DNA of 64,000 nt. It comes from Saprospiraceae bacterium. GTDB lineage: Bacteria > Bacteroidota > Bacteroidia > Chitinophagales > Saprospiraceae. Positions 35,010 through 44,451 of this stretch are shown here, piece by piece (the stretch's first letter is position 1; the number at the start of each line of letters is the position of its first letter). The translations under genes were made by a program, and so were the position numbers. The notes below the pieces were generated by a model. It was given only the letters and a program-made list of their open reading frames with translations, had not been told where the DNA came from and ran no database searches. Location of the stretch: the NCBI GenBank assembly GCA_020628855.1, contig JAHDEL010000001.1:89044-153043 (forward strand), in the 5' to 3' direction.

Positions 35010-35017
35010 TACTTTTG
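35010..35017 (+). promoter_or_regulatory. Putative -7 element for the ferredoxin reductase operon
   Basis: TACTTTTG, an exact TAnnTTTG match, ends 21 bases before the ATG. A clear -33 TTTG was not found. Confidence 0.4.
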
Positions 35018-35038
35018 TGACCCAAATGAGCAAATAGT

Positions 35039-36040
35039 ATGATACAGACTGACATCTTAATAATTGGAGCAGGACCAGTAGGATTATTTACTGTGTTTGA
35101 AGCAGGCCTTCTCAAACTGCGATGTCACTTAGTTGACGTGTTGCCTCAGGTGGGAGGTCAGTTGTCAGAGATTTATCCTAAAAAACCGATTTATGATATC
35201 CCAGGTTATCCAAGCATATTAGCAGGTGACCTTGTGGATAATCTCATGGAACAGATTGCTCCTTTTAACCCAGGATTTACACTTGGTGAAAAAGCACAAG
35301 AAATCAAGTTGGTAGAAGAGAAAATGTATCAATTGACCACAGATCATGGAACAGTCATACAAGCACCTGTTATTGCAATCGCTGGTGGACTTGGTGTCTT
35401 CACTCCTCGAAAACCACCGATTGAGGGTATCGAAAATTACGAGGGGAAAGGCGTTGATTATATGGTCAAAGACCCTGAAAAATACAGAGATAAAGACATC
35501 CTCATTGCTGGCGGCGGAGATTCTGCTCTAGATTGGACAATAGAACTTCAACCAATTGCAAAGTCAATCACCATGATACACCGAAGGACAAGTTTTAGAG
35601 GTGCTCTAGATTCAGTTGATAAAGTAATGGATTTGGCAAAAGCTGGCAAAGTCAATCTAATAACTGAAGCACAAGCCGTAGGCATAATTGGTGATAAAGA
35701 ATTACAAGCTGTCACGATAAAAACAAAAGAAAAACAAGACGATCTACCAGTAGATTACTTTATTCCTTTGTTTGGCCTCACACCTAAACTTGGACCAATT
35801 GCAGAATGGGGATTAGGTATCGATAGAGGCTCTATTGAAGTAAATACGCAAGATTATAGTACCAATGTGCCTGGTATCTATGCAATCGGTGACATCAATA
35901 CTTATGAGGGCAAATTAAAGTTGATACTTTGCGGCTTTCATGAAGGAACTCTCATGGTCCAATCTGCATTTAAGTACATATATCCTGATCAAAAACTGAG
36001 CTTTAAGTATACAACCGTATCAGGTGTAAATGCTTTCTAA
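35039..36040 (+). CDS. Ferredoxin--NADP+ reductase (thioredoxin-reductase-like)
   Basis: A 333-residue cytoplasmic flavoprotein. Seen: FAD-binding IIGAGPVGLF at residues 8-17, VGGQLSEIYPKKPIYDIPGYP, NAD(P)-binding IAGGGDSALDW near 155-165, HRRTSFRG, and the second FAD motif YAIGDIN. The CxxC pair of thioredoxin reductase is absent, which together with the YPKKPIYDIPG segment marks the YumC-type ferredoxin/flavodoxin-NADP reductase. The next gene, three bases on, encodes a 2Fe-2S ferredoxin, its likely redox partner. Confidence 0.93.
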   Translation: MIQTDILIIGAGPVGLFTVFEAGLLKLRCHLVDVLPQVGGQLSEIYPKKPIYDIPGYPSILAGDLVDNLMEQIAPFNPGFTLGEKAQEIKLVEEKMYQLTTDHGTVIQAPVIAIAGGLGVFTPRKPPIEGIENYEGKGVDYMVKDPEKYRDKDILIAGGGDSALDWTIELQPIAKSITMIHRRTSFRGALDSVDKVMDLAKAGKVNLITEAQAVGIIGDKELQAVTIKTKEKQDDLPVDYFIPLFGLTPKLGPIAEWGLGIDRGSIEVNTQDYSTNVPGIYAIGDINTYEGKLKLILCGFHEGTLMVQSAFKYIYPDQKLSFKYTTVSGVNAF

Positions 36041-36043
36041 AAC

Positions 36044-36376
36044 ATGGGCAAAGAAGAGAATATAATCACTATAACTGTCATTGATAGAGAAGATCAAGAA
36101 CATAGCATTGATGCTCCTACTGACATGAATTTCAATGTCATGGAGATTTGTAAAGCATCCGAACTTCCTGTGGAAGGCACTTGTGGTGGAATGGCTCTCT
36201 GCGCTTCTTGTCATTGTTATATACTGAGCGAGCACGACCTAGGCCAACCTAGTGAAGATGAAGAAGATATGTTAGATCAGGCATTTTTTGTTGAAGAAAA
36301 CAGTAGACTCTCCTGCCAGATAAAAATATCTGATGCTATTGACGGGCTCAAAGTCAAACTTGCGCCCGTAGACTAA
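36044..36376 (+). CDS. 2Fe-2S ferredoxin (adrenodoxin-like)
   Basis: A 110-residue electron carrier. Seen: cluster cysteines C47-x5-C53-x2-C56 in EGTCGGMALCASC and Cys91 in RLSCQI, the adrenodoxin/Fdx spacing, with an acidic stretch SEDEEDML between. It begins 3 bases after the reductase stop, so the pair forms an NADPH-to-ferredoxin chain. Client enzymes are not evident in the neighbourhood; the desaturase 17 kb upstream is a possible but unproven user. Confidence 0.94.
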   Translation: MGKEENIITITVIDREDQEHSIDAPTDMNFNVMEICKASELPVEGTCGGMALCASCHCYILSEHDLGQPSEDEEDMLDQAFFVEENSRLSCQIKISDAIDGLKVKLAPVD

Positions 36377-36411
36377 ATCCTGTAGTACTTAACTATCTTT
36401 GTCTCACTCAA

Positions 36412-36819
36412 ATGATGACAAAGCAATTTCTCATTGATCTATTCAGGCTCAAGGCCAAATTTGCTGCTTCTTCAGCAATTGCTACAACTGTTGATTATTG
36501 TCTGTATTTACTACTTCTTAGATTTGAGTTCACTCCTGAAGTGGCTAACATTTGTTCAGCTGGAACTGGAATGATTATCAATTTTATTCTACAAAAGAAT
36601 TACATTTTTGATGTAAAGCGAAGAGTGCGTTCAGCGTTTATGATCTCACTCATTACATCCATCATAGGAATTAGCTTGAGTACTTTAATTATACATTACC
36701 TGACATTTATTCCTTTCTTTGCAGAATATCAATTTATCACTAAAGCGCTTGCTACAGGAATTATCTTCTTTTATAACTTTTACTGCAAGCGATTTGCCTT
36801 CGAAAAAAAGCTACTTTGA
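36412..36819 (+). CDS. GtrA-family membrane protein
   Basis: A 135-residue protein with four membrane helices. Seen: KFAASSAIATTVDYCLYLLLL, the GtrA N-terminal pattern, and a final NFYCKRFAFEKK. Family knowledge: GtrA proteins take part in moving polyprenyl-phosphate sugars across the inner membrane. The downstream GT39 gene starts in its stop codon (TTGA overlap), consistent with supplying or flipping the lipid-linked sugar donor. Confidence 0.88.
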   Translation: MMTKQFLIDLFRLKAKFAASSAIATTVDYCLYLLLLRFEFTPEVANICSAGTGMIINFILQKNYIFDVKRRVRSAFMISLITSIIGISLSTLIIHYLTFIPFFAEYQFITKALATGIIFFYNFYCKRFAFEKKLL

Positions 36820-38312
36820 CTTTGTTGCAACAAAACACTAAATACTCTAAAGTTCTCTTTTATCTGGTATTTGCAGCAGTGGTCTATTTCCCAGTTTTCC
36901 ACCATTTAGAGCGCCAACCCATCAATCTTTGGGATGAGTCTTTGTTCTCTCTAAGAGCACTCCATTTGGCACAAACAGGAGAATATCTCGATAACTTCAA
37001 TCTCTATCAAGATCTGCCTGATCATCGCAATACAAAACTGCCATTCACAACGTATTTGCAGACTTTGAGTTTGAAAATATTTGGTGTCAATGAGTTTGCA
37101 ATTAGATTACCTATTTCGTTACTTTTTATTGGTACCGTTATCCTTGTCCTCATACATATCCAACGTAGATTCAATGTAGGAAGACTCGGTGCTGTTTTTG
37201 GATTAGTTGCAATCACAGCTATTGGTTTTGTTGAGCCACATTTTCTAAGAACTGGTGATCAAGATGCCCCGTTTGCGTGCTACTTATTGCTCTGTTGTAT
37301 TTGGTATCTTGACTATCTAGAAACCAAAAAGACAAAATACTTGATTGGTTTTACGGCGATGGCAATAGCCGCTCTTCTCACTAAGAATTTGCTAGCAGGT
37401 CTTATTGCCCCAGGAATTTTGCTCTTTACTTTTTGGAAAGGTAAGTTATTCTCGATGCTAAAAGATTACAAATTCCTTCTGAGCTGCGTATCCATCCTTG
37501 GCGTATATGCTGCTGTAATTGCGTATTTCGAGTCTAGATTTCCAGGTTTTATTGATAGGATGTGGAACTACGAGCTGATGGGGCGATACACAAATACAAT
37601 AGAAAACCATAGCAAAGATTTTCTCTACTTCTTTACAGATTTGGCCCTCGAATCCTTTGTGCCTTATTTTTTGCTCATCCCAATAATTTTTGCATCGAGT
37701 TTTAACAAATCCATGTCAAAACCATTGCAAGACTCCATACAACTCATCACTCTTGTAATGTTCTGCTATACTCTAGTATTGAGTTTTTCCCAAACGAAAA
37801 CTGATTGGTATATAGCACCCAATTATCTTTTTGGTTCATATGTTATTACTTTAGGAAGTATCGTTCTCTATAAATACATAACTCATGTTTCTGAGCAGTC
37901 CAGACGATTGCTCTATATCGGAATTGGAGTGAGTTGGACATTGCTTTATATCACTGTAATGAGAAATGTACATAACCCACAACCAATTCATAAGGACGAA
38001 AAATATGGCTTGTTTATGAAGAAGCTGGCCAAAGAAAATCCAGGCATAAAGCAATATACAATCGTCGATAATAACTTTGGCACAACTGCATCATTCTATA
38101 AAGAAATGTATAATTCAAAAGACATTGATTATGCTATTGGTTATCAAAGACATTTCGCTCTAAACAATGATCAACTCATAATGTCGTGTCTTAACAATGT
38201 TTTGAATCCTGTCAATAAACTTTATCAAACTGAAACTGTAAGACATTGGGATGATTGTAAACTTCTTAAGATAATATCTAAAAACGATGAGCAAAATACA
38301 CCTCAAGACTAA
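36816..38312 (+). CDS. Glycosyltransferase family 39 (ArnT/PMT-like) membrane protein
   Basis: A 498-residue polytopic inner-membrane enzyme that transfers a sugar from a polyprenyl-phosphate donor. Seen: NLWDESLFSLRA, with the catalytic Asp-Glu of GT-C enzymes in the first periplasmic loop, NTKLPFTTYLQTLSLKIFG, about ten helices and a short soluble C-terminal domain. The start is TTG, overlapping the gtrA-like stop by 4 bases. The acceptor (lipid A, glycan or protein) cannot be predicted. Confidence 0.88.
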   Translation: MTLLQQNTKYSKVLFYLVFAAVVYFPVFHHLERQPINLWDESLFSLRALHLAQTGEYLDNFNLYQDLPDHRNTKLPFTTYLQTLSLKIFGVNEFAIRLPISLLFIGTVILVLIHIQRRFNVGRLGAVFGLVAITAIGFVEPHFLRTGDQDAPFACYLLLCCIWYLDYLETKKTKYLIGFTAMAIAALLTKNLLAGLIAPGILLFTFWKGKLFSMLKDYKFLLSCVSILGVYAAVIAYFESRFPGFIDRMWNYELMGRYTNTIENHSKDFLYFFTDLALESFVPYFLLIPIIFASSFNKSMSKPLQDSIQLITLVMFCYTLVLSFSQTKTDWYIAPNYLFGSYVITLGSIVLYKYITHVSEQSRRLLYIGIGVSWTLLYITVMRNVHNPQPIHKDEKYGLFMKKLAKENPGIKQYTIVDNNFGTTASFYKEMYNSKDIDYAIGYQRHFALNNDQLIMSCLNNVLNPVNKLYQTETVRHWDDCKLLKIISKNDEQNTPQD

Positions 38313-38694
38313 TGGCAGTCTGAATACTTACACATGTAGCAATCCAGATGGCAACAGTATCGATATTGGAAATGAAGGAAAAACAGTTAGGCCTCTGGAG
38401 TCTGTGCTTATGGCGATGGCTGGATGCAGCACGATAGATGTTGTAATGATCTTAGAGAAAATGAAACAAAGCATCGTTGATATTGAGGTAATTGTTGAAG
38501 GCAAAAGGGCTGAGGACCACCCAAAAGTCTATACCTCAATAACAGCCCACTATATTCTTTATGGTGATATTAAGGAAAAGAAAGCTGAACAAGCTATTCA
38601 ATTATCCGTTGACAAATACTGCTCAGTTGCCAAAATGTTAGACAAAACAGCGCACATTTCTACTTCATTCGAGATACAGAACAAGATATCATAG
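38287..38694 (+). CDS. OsmC-family peroxiredoxin-like protein
   Basis: A 135-residue cytoplasmic protein. Seen: the two family cysteines, Cys47 in AMAGCSTIDV and Cys112 in DKYCSVAKM, plus RPLESVLMAMAG. Family knowledge: OsmC/Ohr proteins reduce organic hydroperoxides using such a Cys pair. The start lies 26 bases inside the GT39 gene, so it is read in the same operon. Whether its substrate is a lipid peroxide is unknown. Confidence 0.92.
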   Translation: MSKIHLKTNGSLNTYTCSNPDGNSIDIGNEGKTVRPLESVLMAMAGCSTIDVVMILEKMKQSIVDIEVIVEGKRAEDHPKVYTSITAHYILYGDIKEKKAEQAIQLSVDKYCSVAKMLDKTAHISTSFEIQNKIS

Positions 38695-38753
38695 CCATAC
38701 GTAGTGGGCATCTAAGCTAATTGGGTCTTTATAGTGTTCTTACTTGACCTACA

Positions 38754-40682
38754 TTGGAAGTTAATAATCAAAACACAGCTTGGTGGATAGTCTTTACTAT
38801 TCTATTGTTCACCACTCATCTTCATGCCAATGATGATATTCGACAGCTGCCTGTAGACAGTTTGATCTCATTAGCTTATAACCAATTCAACAAAGATCTC
38901 AATCAAGGAATTTACTATGCTGATTTAGCCGTGGATAAAAGCAGTGCTTTGGGTCTTCATGATCGAGAAGTAGATGCACTGATAACTAAAGGTATGCTTC
39001 AATATTATGCTTCAGATATCGATGCTGCTCTCCATACTCTCAATCGATCTGATTCGCTTCTCCATGTCCATGCAAAAACGGAAAATTATCCTGTACAAAT
39101 GGGCCGCCTTGATTATTTCAGAGGAAGACTCTACATGCTTTTGAATTATAACGATTTGGCCTTAGATGCCTTAATTAATTCACTAGATAATCTGAGCATT
39201 GCCAAAGATTCGTCTAAGCTGAGCAAAATCATGGAGCTCTTAGGCACATTTTACTCTTCACAAGAAGACTTGACAAAAGGAGTATCATACTATCATAAAG
39301 CCTACAGTATTAATGAAGCGATGGGTTCTGGAGATCAGCTCTCTATTCTTTGTAATCTTTGTCAATCTTATGCGGAACTGGAACAGGTCTCTTCCGCAGT
39401 CCAATACTGTACAAAAGCAGTCCAAGAGTGTCAATCTGCTAATGATAGCTTTATGCTTGCTTATGCATTGTGCAACCAAGCAATACACTTTGCTCAAACC
39501 GAGAAAACAATCCCAAAGGCAATCAATGGATTCCAGCAATCAATTGCCCTAGCAACGAAATATGATGATCAATATCTTTTAGTAGATAACTATTATCAAT
39601 TAGCAAAATGTTATAACACTATTGGTGATATTCCTTCTTCTCAAAATGCGCTAGAGTCTGCTATGCGAATTAGTGAAGAACTTGATTTGAGTGATTATAA
39701 ACTTAAAATTTATACTGTCTTTATCGATAACTATGAAGCCATTCAGCAACCAAGGAATGTAAATGCTTATTTGAAAAAATCAATTGCATTAGAAAGAGAA
39801 ATTGATCAAAAGACAAATCAAAGCAAAGTGGAAGAGCTCACGATTCAGTATAATCTCAAAGAAAAAAACCTCCAACTAGCCAAACTGCAACAAGAAAATG
39901 CGCTAAAGCAACTGACGATAAGTAATTCAAGAAATATTCTGTTCGGTTTATCTTTTGGTCTTTTCATAGTCACCTTGCTTGCATTCTGGATTTACCGCTA
40001 TTGGAAACGACAAGTTGTTATAGAAAAAGAGTTAGCAGATACACAAAGATCAGCCTTGAAAGCTGAATTTAACCTCGAAAGAACAAATGCATATTCGGAA
40101 GGTATTTCTGCCGAGCGCAAACGGCTGGCTATGGAACTTCATGACCATATTGGTGGTAGTCTTTCTGCCTACAAGCTGAAAGTATATAACAAACAATCCA
40201 AAGACGAACTTGATGTATTGGATAACATCATCAGTGATGTAAGGAAAATTTCGCACGACTTAGCTGCTGATGACCTCAGCCATGCTTCATTTAATCAGTT
40301 GATTACTTATAGAGCGAATGAACTGCTCAATCTTGAAGGCTTAACACTAAATATTATTTTCCACCCACTAGATGCATGGAACACTCTTGATGAGAACATA
40401 CAGATTCAGCTCTTTCATGTTGTTACTGAAGCTCTACAAAATATACGTAAACACGCTGAAGCAAAGTCAGTAGACCTAGCATTCACAAAAGATGAGAACA
40501 ATACTATCACTGTATTAATCGAAGATGACGGTAAAGGCATAAACACTGATACTGTATCCAAAACAGGAATTGGACTCAATAATATCAGACGCCGAATCGA
40601 ACAACTGAATGGAACCCTAACAATAGATTCAGCTATTGGTAGAGGCACAATACTCACAATTCAACTAAAAGCAAATGATTGA
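38754..40682 (+). CDS. TPR-containing sensor histidine kinase (NarX/DesK-like)
   Basis: A 642-residue sensor. Seen: signal sequence (WWIVFTILLFTTHLHA), tetratricopeptide repeats over about residues 30-370, one membrane helix near 400, a HisKA_3 domain with ERKRLAMELHDHIGG (phospho-acceptor His463) and a HATPase domain ending with GIGLNNIRRRIEQLNG. The TPR part is exported and likely the input domain. The start is TTG. It overlaps the LuxR-type regulator gene by 8 bases. Confidence 0.93.
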   Translation: MEVNNQNTAWWIVFTILLFTTHLHANDDIRQLPVDSLISLAYNQFNKDLNQGIYYADLAVDKSSALGLHDREVDALITKGMLQYYASDIDAALHTLNRSDSLLHVHAKTENYPVQMGRLDYFRGRLYMLLNYNDLALDALINSLDNLSIAKDSSKLSKIMELLGTFYSSQEDLTKGVSYYHKAYSINEAMGSGDQLSILCNLCQSYAELEQVSSAVQYCTKAVQECQSANDSFMLAYALCNQAIHFAQTEKTIPKAINGFQQSIALATKYDDQYLLVDNYYQLAKCYNTIGDIPSSQNALESAMRISEELDLSDYKLKIYTVFIDNYEAIQQPRNVNAYLKKSIALEREIDQKTNQSKVEELTIQYNLKEKNLQLAKLQQENALKQLTISNSRNILFGLSFGLFIVTLLAFWIYRYWKRQVVIEKELADTQRSALKAEFNLERTNAYSEGISAERKRLAMELHDHIGGSLSAYKLKVYNKQSKDELDVLDNIISDVRKISHDLAADDLSHASFNQLITYRANELLNLEGLTLNIIFHPLDAWNTLDENIQIQLFHVVTEALQNIRKHAEAKSVDLAFTKDENNTITVLIEDDGKGINTDTVSKTGIGLNNIRRRIEQLNGTLTIDSAIGRGTILTIQLKAND

Positions 40683-41307
40683 CATATTGATTATTGATGA
40701 TCACAAACTCTTTCTTGATGGTCTAACCAAGATCTTTGAAGAGGTGAGTGAAGTAAACGTATTAGAGACTTATACAGACCCCAACTTTGCCCTAGCTGGT
40801 CTGAACAAACATCAACCTACATTGATTCTGCTCGATATTAACATGCCGCAAATGTCAGGTTTCGATTTTGTTCTTAAAGCCCGTCAACAGAATACGCAAT
40901 TGAAGTTTATTCTACTTTCTATGCACGACGATGCCATTAGAATCCAAAAAGCCCTCTCTCTAAACATTGATGGTTACTTATTAAAAAATACATCTCCTCA
41001 AGAGCTTATCACGGCAGTAAAAAAGGTGTCAACCGGAGAAAAATATTACAATGAAGAATTAAAAAATATTGCTTTAAATCTTGCTCAAAGTTCAGATCCA
41101 GTAAGTTCAGTCAGACTCACAAAAAGAGAATCTGAAGTACTAAAACTTATTCTAGATGAACTTACAACAAAGCAGATCGCTGAAGAACTCTATATTTCAT
41201 CAAACACGGTTGAAGTCCACAGGAAGAATCTGTTTACAAAATTCGATGTCAAGAACTTAACCGGCCTTGTTAAGAAGGCAATAACATCACAATATCAAAC
41301 AAACTAG
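40675..41307 (+). CDS. LuxR/NarL-family response regulator
   Basis: A 210-residue DNA-binding regulator. Seen: receiver domain with acidic IIDDHKLF, phospho-acceptor Asp54 in LILLDINMP, and a GerE helix-turn-helix at about 145-205 (RESEVLKLILDELTTKQIAEEL ending in HRKNLFTKF). It is the cognate partner of the overlapping TPR histidine kinase. Confidence 0.95.
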   Translation: MIDILIIDDHKLFLDGLTKIFEEVSEVNVLETYTDPNFALAGLNKHQPTLILLDINMPQMSGFDFVLKARQQNTQLKFILLSMHDDAIRIQKALSLNIDGYLLKNTSPQELITAVKKVSTGEKYYNEELKNIALNLAQSSDPVSSVRLTKRESEVLKLILDELTTKQIAEELYISSNTVEVHRKNLFTKFDVKNLTGLVKKAITSQYQTN

Positions 41308-41397
41308 TAGAATACCACTATACTAAAAACCATGCAAAAGGGTGAAGTCTTTCACATGAGTTCAGACCCATCTTTGCATCAACAAAAACAAAAAAAC

Positions 41398-42909
41398 ATG
41401 AAAACTTTACACGCTTTACTTATTGGTAGTTTGGTACTATTCTTACCTCTACTTGTTACAGGTCAGAATCAGATTCATGCTATTGTAGAACAAGTATCAC
41501 TCAATATTTCTGATCCTACCATAGAAGATCAAATTGAAGTGACAGTATCAGGCTATATGTTCGAAGGCTGCGTAAGCTTTATGCACACTCAAGAAGAGCC
41601 TCTAGGTTTTGGTGACAAAACTTATATTCTTCTTGGCTTTGACTTTCACAGACCCGAAGGAATGTTTTGTACACAGGCTCTTGTGCCTTTTACTCAAACA
41701 TTTGCATTAGGGTATTTACCAGAGGGTGATTATAAAATCGAGCTCTTTGGTGATGCTTTTCAAAATGTGACTGAAGAATTTGAATTCTACGTAAGCCCTC
41801 CAATTGTTATTGAAGAACCTTGTCCAACTTATTTACTGACTTTTTGTAACCAATTTGGTTCAGATTGCTTTAAGCTAATAACAGACGATCCAGAAGTAAT
41901 CGAAATAAGTCAATCTGAACTCAATCTCAATCCTTGGCAACGTGTGCACTACCCTATTGGTCAGGTTGGACCTGGTGATGGAGGTTATAATGATAATAGA
42001 CCTTGGCATTACTATTATCACACTGTTACATTGGAATCACAGGCAATAGTCAATGACACACTATTCTGTGCATCTACAACAAATGAACTCGAAGCCAATT
42101 TGGATTTTTGGTTAGAGATAGGAGGTTGCTTTAGACCTACAGCATACCGAATTACTAATGCTGCTTTAGTACAGTCTGAACCGACTATAGAAATGAATTT
42201 ACCAGCCAATGTAACCATAGAATGTGGAGATGTTCATGTTGATGCAAGACCAGTTAGACCTATGGATGATCCTTGTGGAGAAGTTATTTATACTTTGGAA
42301 GAGTACAGTATCACTCAAGTAAATGGAAATCTCGAATGCGAAGAAGTGAGCATCTTTGAGCTATATGCAAATAATACTTTAGTGCAAATAGGAGAATCAG
42401 TAGTAACATATGCACATCCAGTTGGAGATTTCTCTAAGGACTACATAGTTGATTATGATGATTTTGGCCTATTGATTAACACATACAACCTCTGTGAAGG
42501 AATGCCAAACTATAATGCAGTAGTAGATGTAGATGGATCAGGTTGTGTGGACTTTGATGACTACTCACTCTTTGCCGCTAATTGGGGTCTAATCTGTGAG
42601 TCGCCGTGCCAGATCTTTACAGATCTACGCGAGCAAGAAGATGACAACTATCAAGTGTCAGGAAAATCTCTCTTTGGAGTATTTCCAAACCCAACAAGCG
42701 ATAAAATCATATTAAGTAATCCAACTTTCTTAGCATTTTTTATTGAAGTTGGTGCTAACATTGAGATCATAGATGCAAAAGGACAAAAAGTATTTAACTC
42801 AAAGATTGAGCAACCTAGCATAGACATTAGTCATCTATCTGCTGGACAATACTACATTAAGGTAGCCGACGACTACATGCATCTTACTGAAAGTTTTACG
42901 AAGATCTAA
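41398..42909 (+). CDS. T9SS-secreted protein with dockerin-like repeat
   Basis: About 503 residues. The reading frame opens at 41332, but the ATG at 41398 precedes a clear signal peptide (HALLIGSLVLFLPLLVTGQ). Seen: a body without recognised domain, a pair of EF-hand/dockerin-like segments (DYIVDYDDFGLLINTYN and DVDGSGCVDFDDYSLFAANWG, about residues 350-400), and a C-terminal T9SS sorting domain starting LFGVFPNPTSD. The dockerin-like calcium loops suggest surface attachment or Ca-dependent folding. Terminated by the hairpin at 42934-42963. Confidence 0.83.
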   Translation: MKTLHALLIGSLVLFLPLLVTGQNQIHAIVEQVSLNISDPTIEDQIEVTVSGYMFEGCVSFMHTQEEPLGFGDKTYILLGFDFHRPEGMFCTQALVPFTQTFALGYLPEGDYKIELFGDAFQNVTEEFEFYVSPPIVIEEPCPTYLLTFCNQFGSDCFKLITDDPEVIEISQSELNLNPWQRVHYPIGQVGPGDGGYNDNRPWHYYYHTVTLESQAIVNDTLFCASTTNELEANLDFWLEIGGCFRPTAYRITNAALVQSEPTIEMNLPANVTIECGDVHVDARPVRPMDDPCGEVIYTLEEYSITQVNGNLECEEVSIFELYANNTLVQIGESVVTYAHPVGDFSKDYIVDYDDFGLLINTYNLCEGMPNYNAVVDVDGSGCVDFDDYSLFAANWGLICESPCQIFTDLREQEDDNYQVSGKSLFGVFPNPTSDKIILSNPTFLAFFIEVGANIEIIDAKGQKVFNSKIEQPSIDISHLSAGQYYIKVADDYMHLTESFTKI

Positions 42910-42933
42910 CTATATATAGTATCAGCTTTTACA

Positions 42934-42963
42934 AATGGTTCGGGTTATGAAATCCGAACCATT
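42934..42963 (+). terminator. Rho-independent terminator after the dockerin-like gene
   Basis: Perfect 10-bp stem AATGGTTCGG/CCGAACCATT with a 10-base loop, followed directly by seven T. It is 24 bases after the stop codon. Confidence 0.92.
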
Positions 42964-42996
42964 TTTTTGTACCTTGATTTAATCAATTTTATAATA

Positions 42997-44350
42997 ATGA
43001 GGTACATCTTCTTTTGTGTTTTCTACATCTCTATAATCCAAGCATTCGCTCAAGCTCCAGCTCAATATGATCAAAGATTAGAAGAGATTATATCAAGTGT
43101 ATCGTCGGATCGAATTGCAAAAGACATAAACACACTTGTGAACTTTGGCACTCGACATACTTTGTCAGACACTGTATCATCTACAAGAGGGATTGGCGCT
43201 GCTAGACGCTGGATTAAAGCGGAGTTCGAATCTATGTAATCAATGCGGATCATGCTTAGAAGTCGCTTATCACAAAGGACTAGTGAAAGCTGGTGAGTCT
43301 CGAAGGATCCCAAATGACACTTGGGTGGTAAATGTAATTGCTACAAAAAAAGGAACAACCTTTCCTAATACCTATCTTATCATGTCTGGTGATATAGATT
43401 CAAGAGTATCAGATCCATTAGATAGCACTAGTGATTCGCCAGGAGCGAATGACAATGCCTCTGGGATGGCAGGTGTTATGGAAGCTGCCAGAGTACTTTC
43501 AAAGTATGACTTTCCAGTAAGCATCATCTTTGTAGGCTTGTCAGGAGAAGAACAAGGTCTCTTCGGCGGAAAATTTCTTGCTGAAGATGCTAGAGCGAAG
43601 GAGTGGAACATCCTGGGTGTATTAAATAATGATATGATTGGTAATATCAAAGGTATTGATGGGATTATTGATAATCAATCGTTTAGAATTTTTTCAGAAC
43701 CCATGCCCGCCAATATGGATGAGCAACAGCTTATTTGGAATAGATTCTATGGAGGCGAAGTTGATGGCCCATCAAGACAATTAGCAAGATATATCCATAC
43801 CATTACAAGAAAGTATATGCCCGAGATGAAACCAATGATGATCTATAGGCTAGATAGATTTGGTAGAGGAGGGCATCACAGACCATTTAATGATGCTGGT
43901 TTTCCTGGAGTGAGAATAATGGAAACTCATGAAGATTATAACATGCAACATCAAGATGTTCGCTTGGAAAACGGCATTAAGTATGGAGACGTTATCGAAG
44001 GCGTTAACTTTGATTATGCTGGCAAATTAACTGCTGTAAATGCATTAACTCTAGCAGCTTTGGCATGGGCTCCTCAAGCTCCTGAATTTGTCATGATAGG
44101 AGGTGCAGTGCAACCTTCTACCAGACTCAAGTGGGACCCCGTCAATGATCCAGAAATTATAGGCTATAAAGTATATTGGAGATCAACGACTTCTCCAGTT
44201 TGGGAGTATTCAAGATGGGTAGGCAATCAGACTGATATCACATTAGAAAACATTGTTATTGACAACTATTTATTTGGTGTTGCTAGTGTAAATGCATCCG
44301 GCAATGAATCTGTTATTACCTATCCTAGAACGCTCATACCTAGAAGGTAG
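42997..44350 (+). pseudogene. M28 family peptidase, interrupted by a frameshift
   Basis: Two adjacent frames together encode one exported M28 aminopeptidase-like protein. The first (from the ATG at 42997, with signal peptide YISIIQAFAQ) stops at 43237-43239 after RRWIKAEFESM; the second continues from 43238 as NQCGSCLEVAYHKGL. Skipping base 43237, or restoring two lost bases, joins them. Seen in the second part: metal-site motifs PGANDNASG, SGEEQGLFGG, NNDMIGN and METHEDYN, then a fibronectin-III-like C-terminus. The first ligand motif reads SGDIDSR rather than the usual H-x-D. It may be a real pseudogene or a sequencing error. Confidence 0.85.
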
Positions 44351-44451
44351 CTGTCATTGGACTGTTTTTTGCTGCAGTATACACGAAAACTAAAAAAATC
44401 ATAACCTGACAACTTTTCAGGAAGTAATTTGGGTATGAAACAGCACGCAAT

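Noticed and set aside
43145-43237. Separate N-terminus of the second M28 reading frame
   Set aside because: Its first residues overlap the real first half in another frame and look like no peptidase; the frameshift explanation is better.
43225-43245. Programmed +1 frameshift in the M28 gene
   Set aside because: The P-site codon ATG would have to pair with TGT, and there is no prfB-like upstream element; an indel is simpler.
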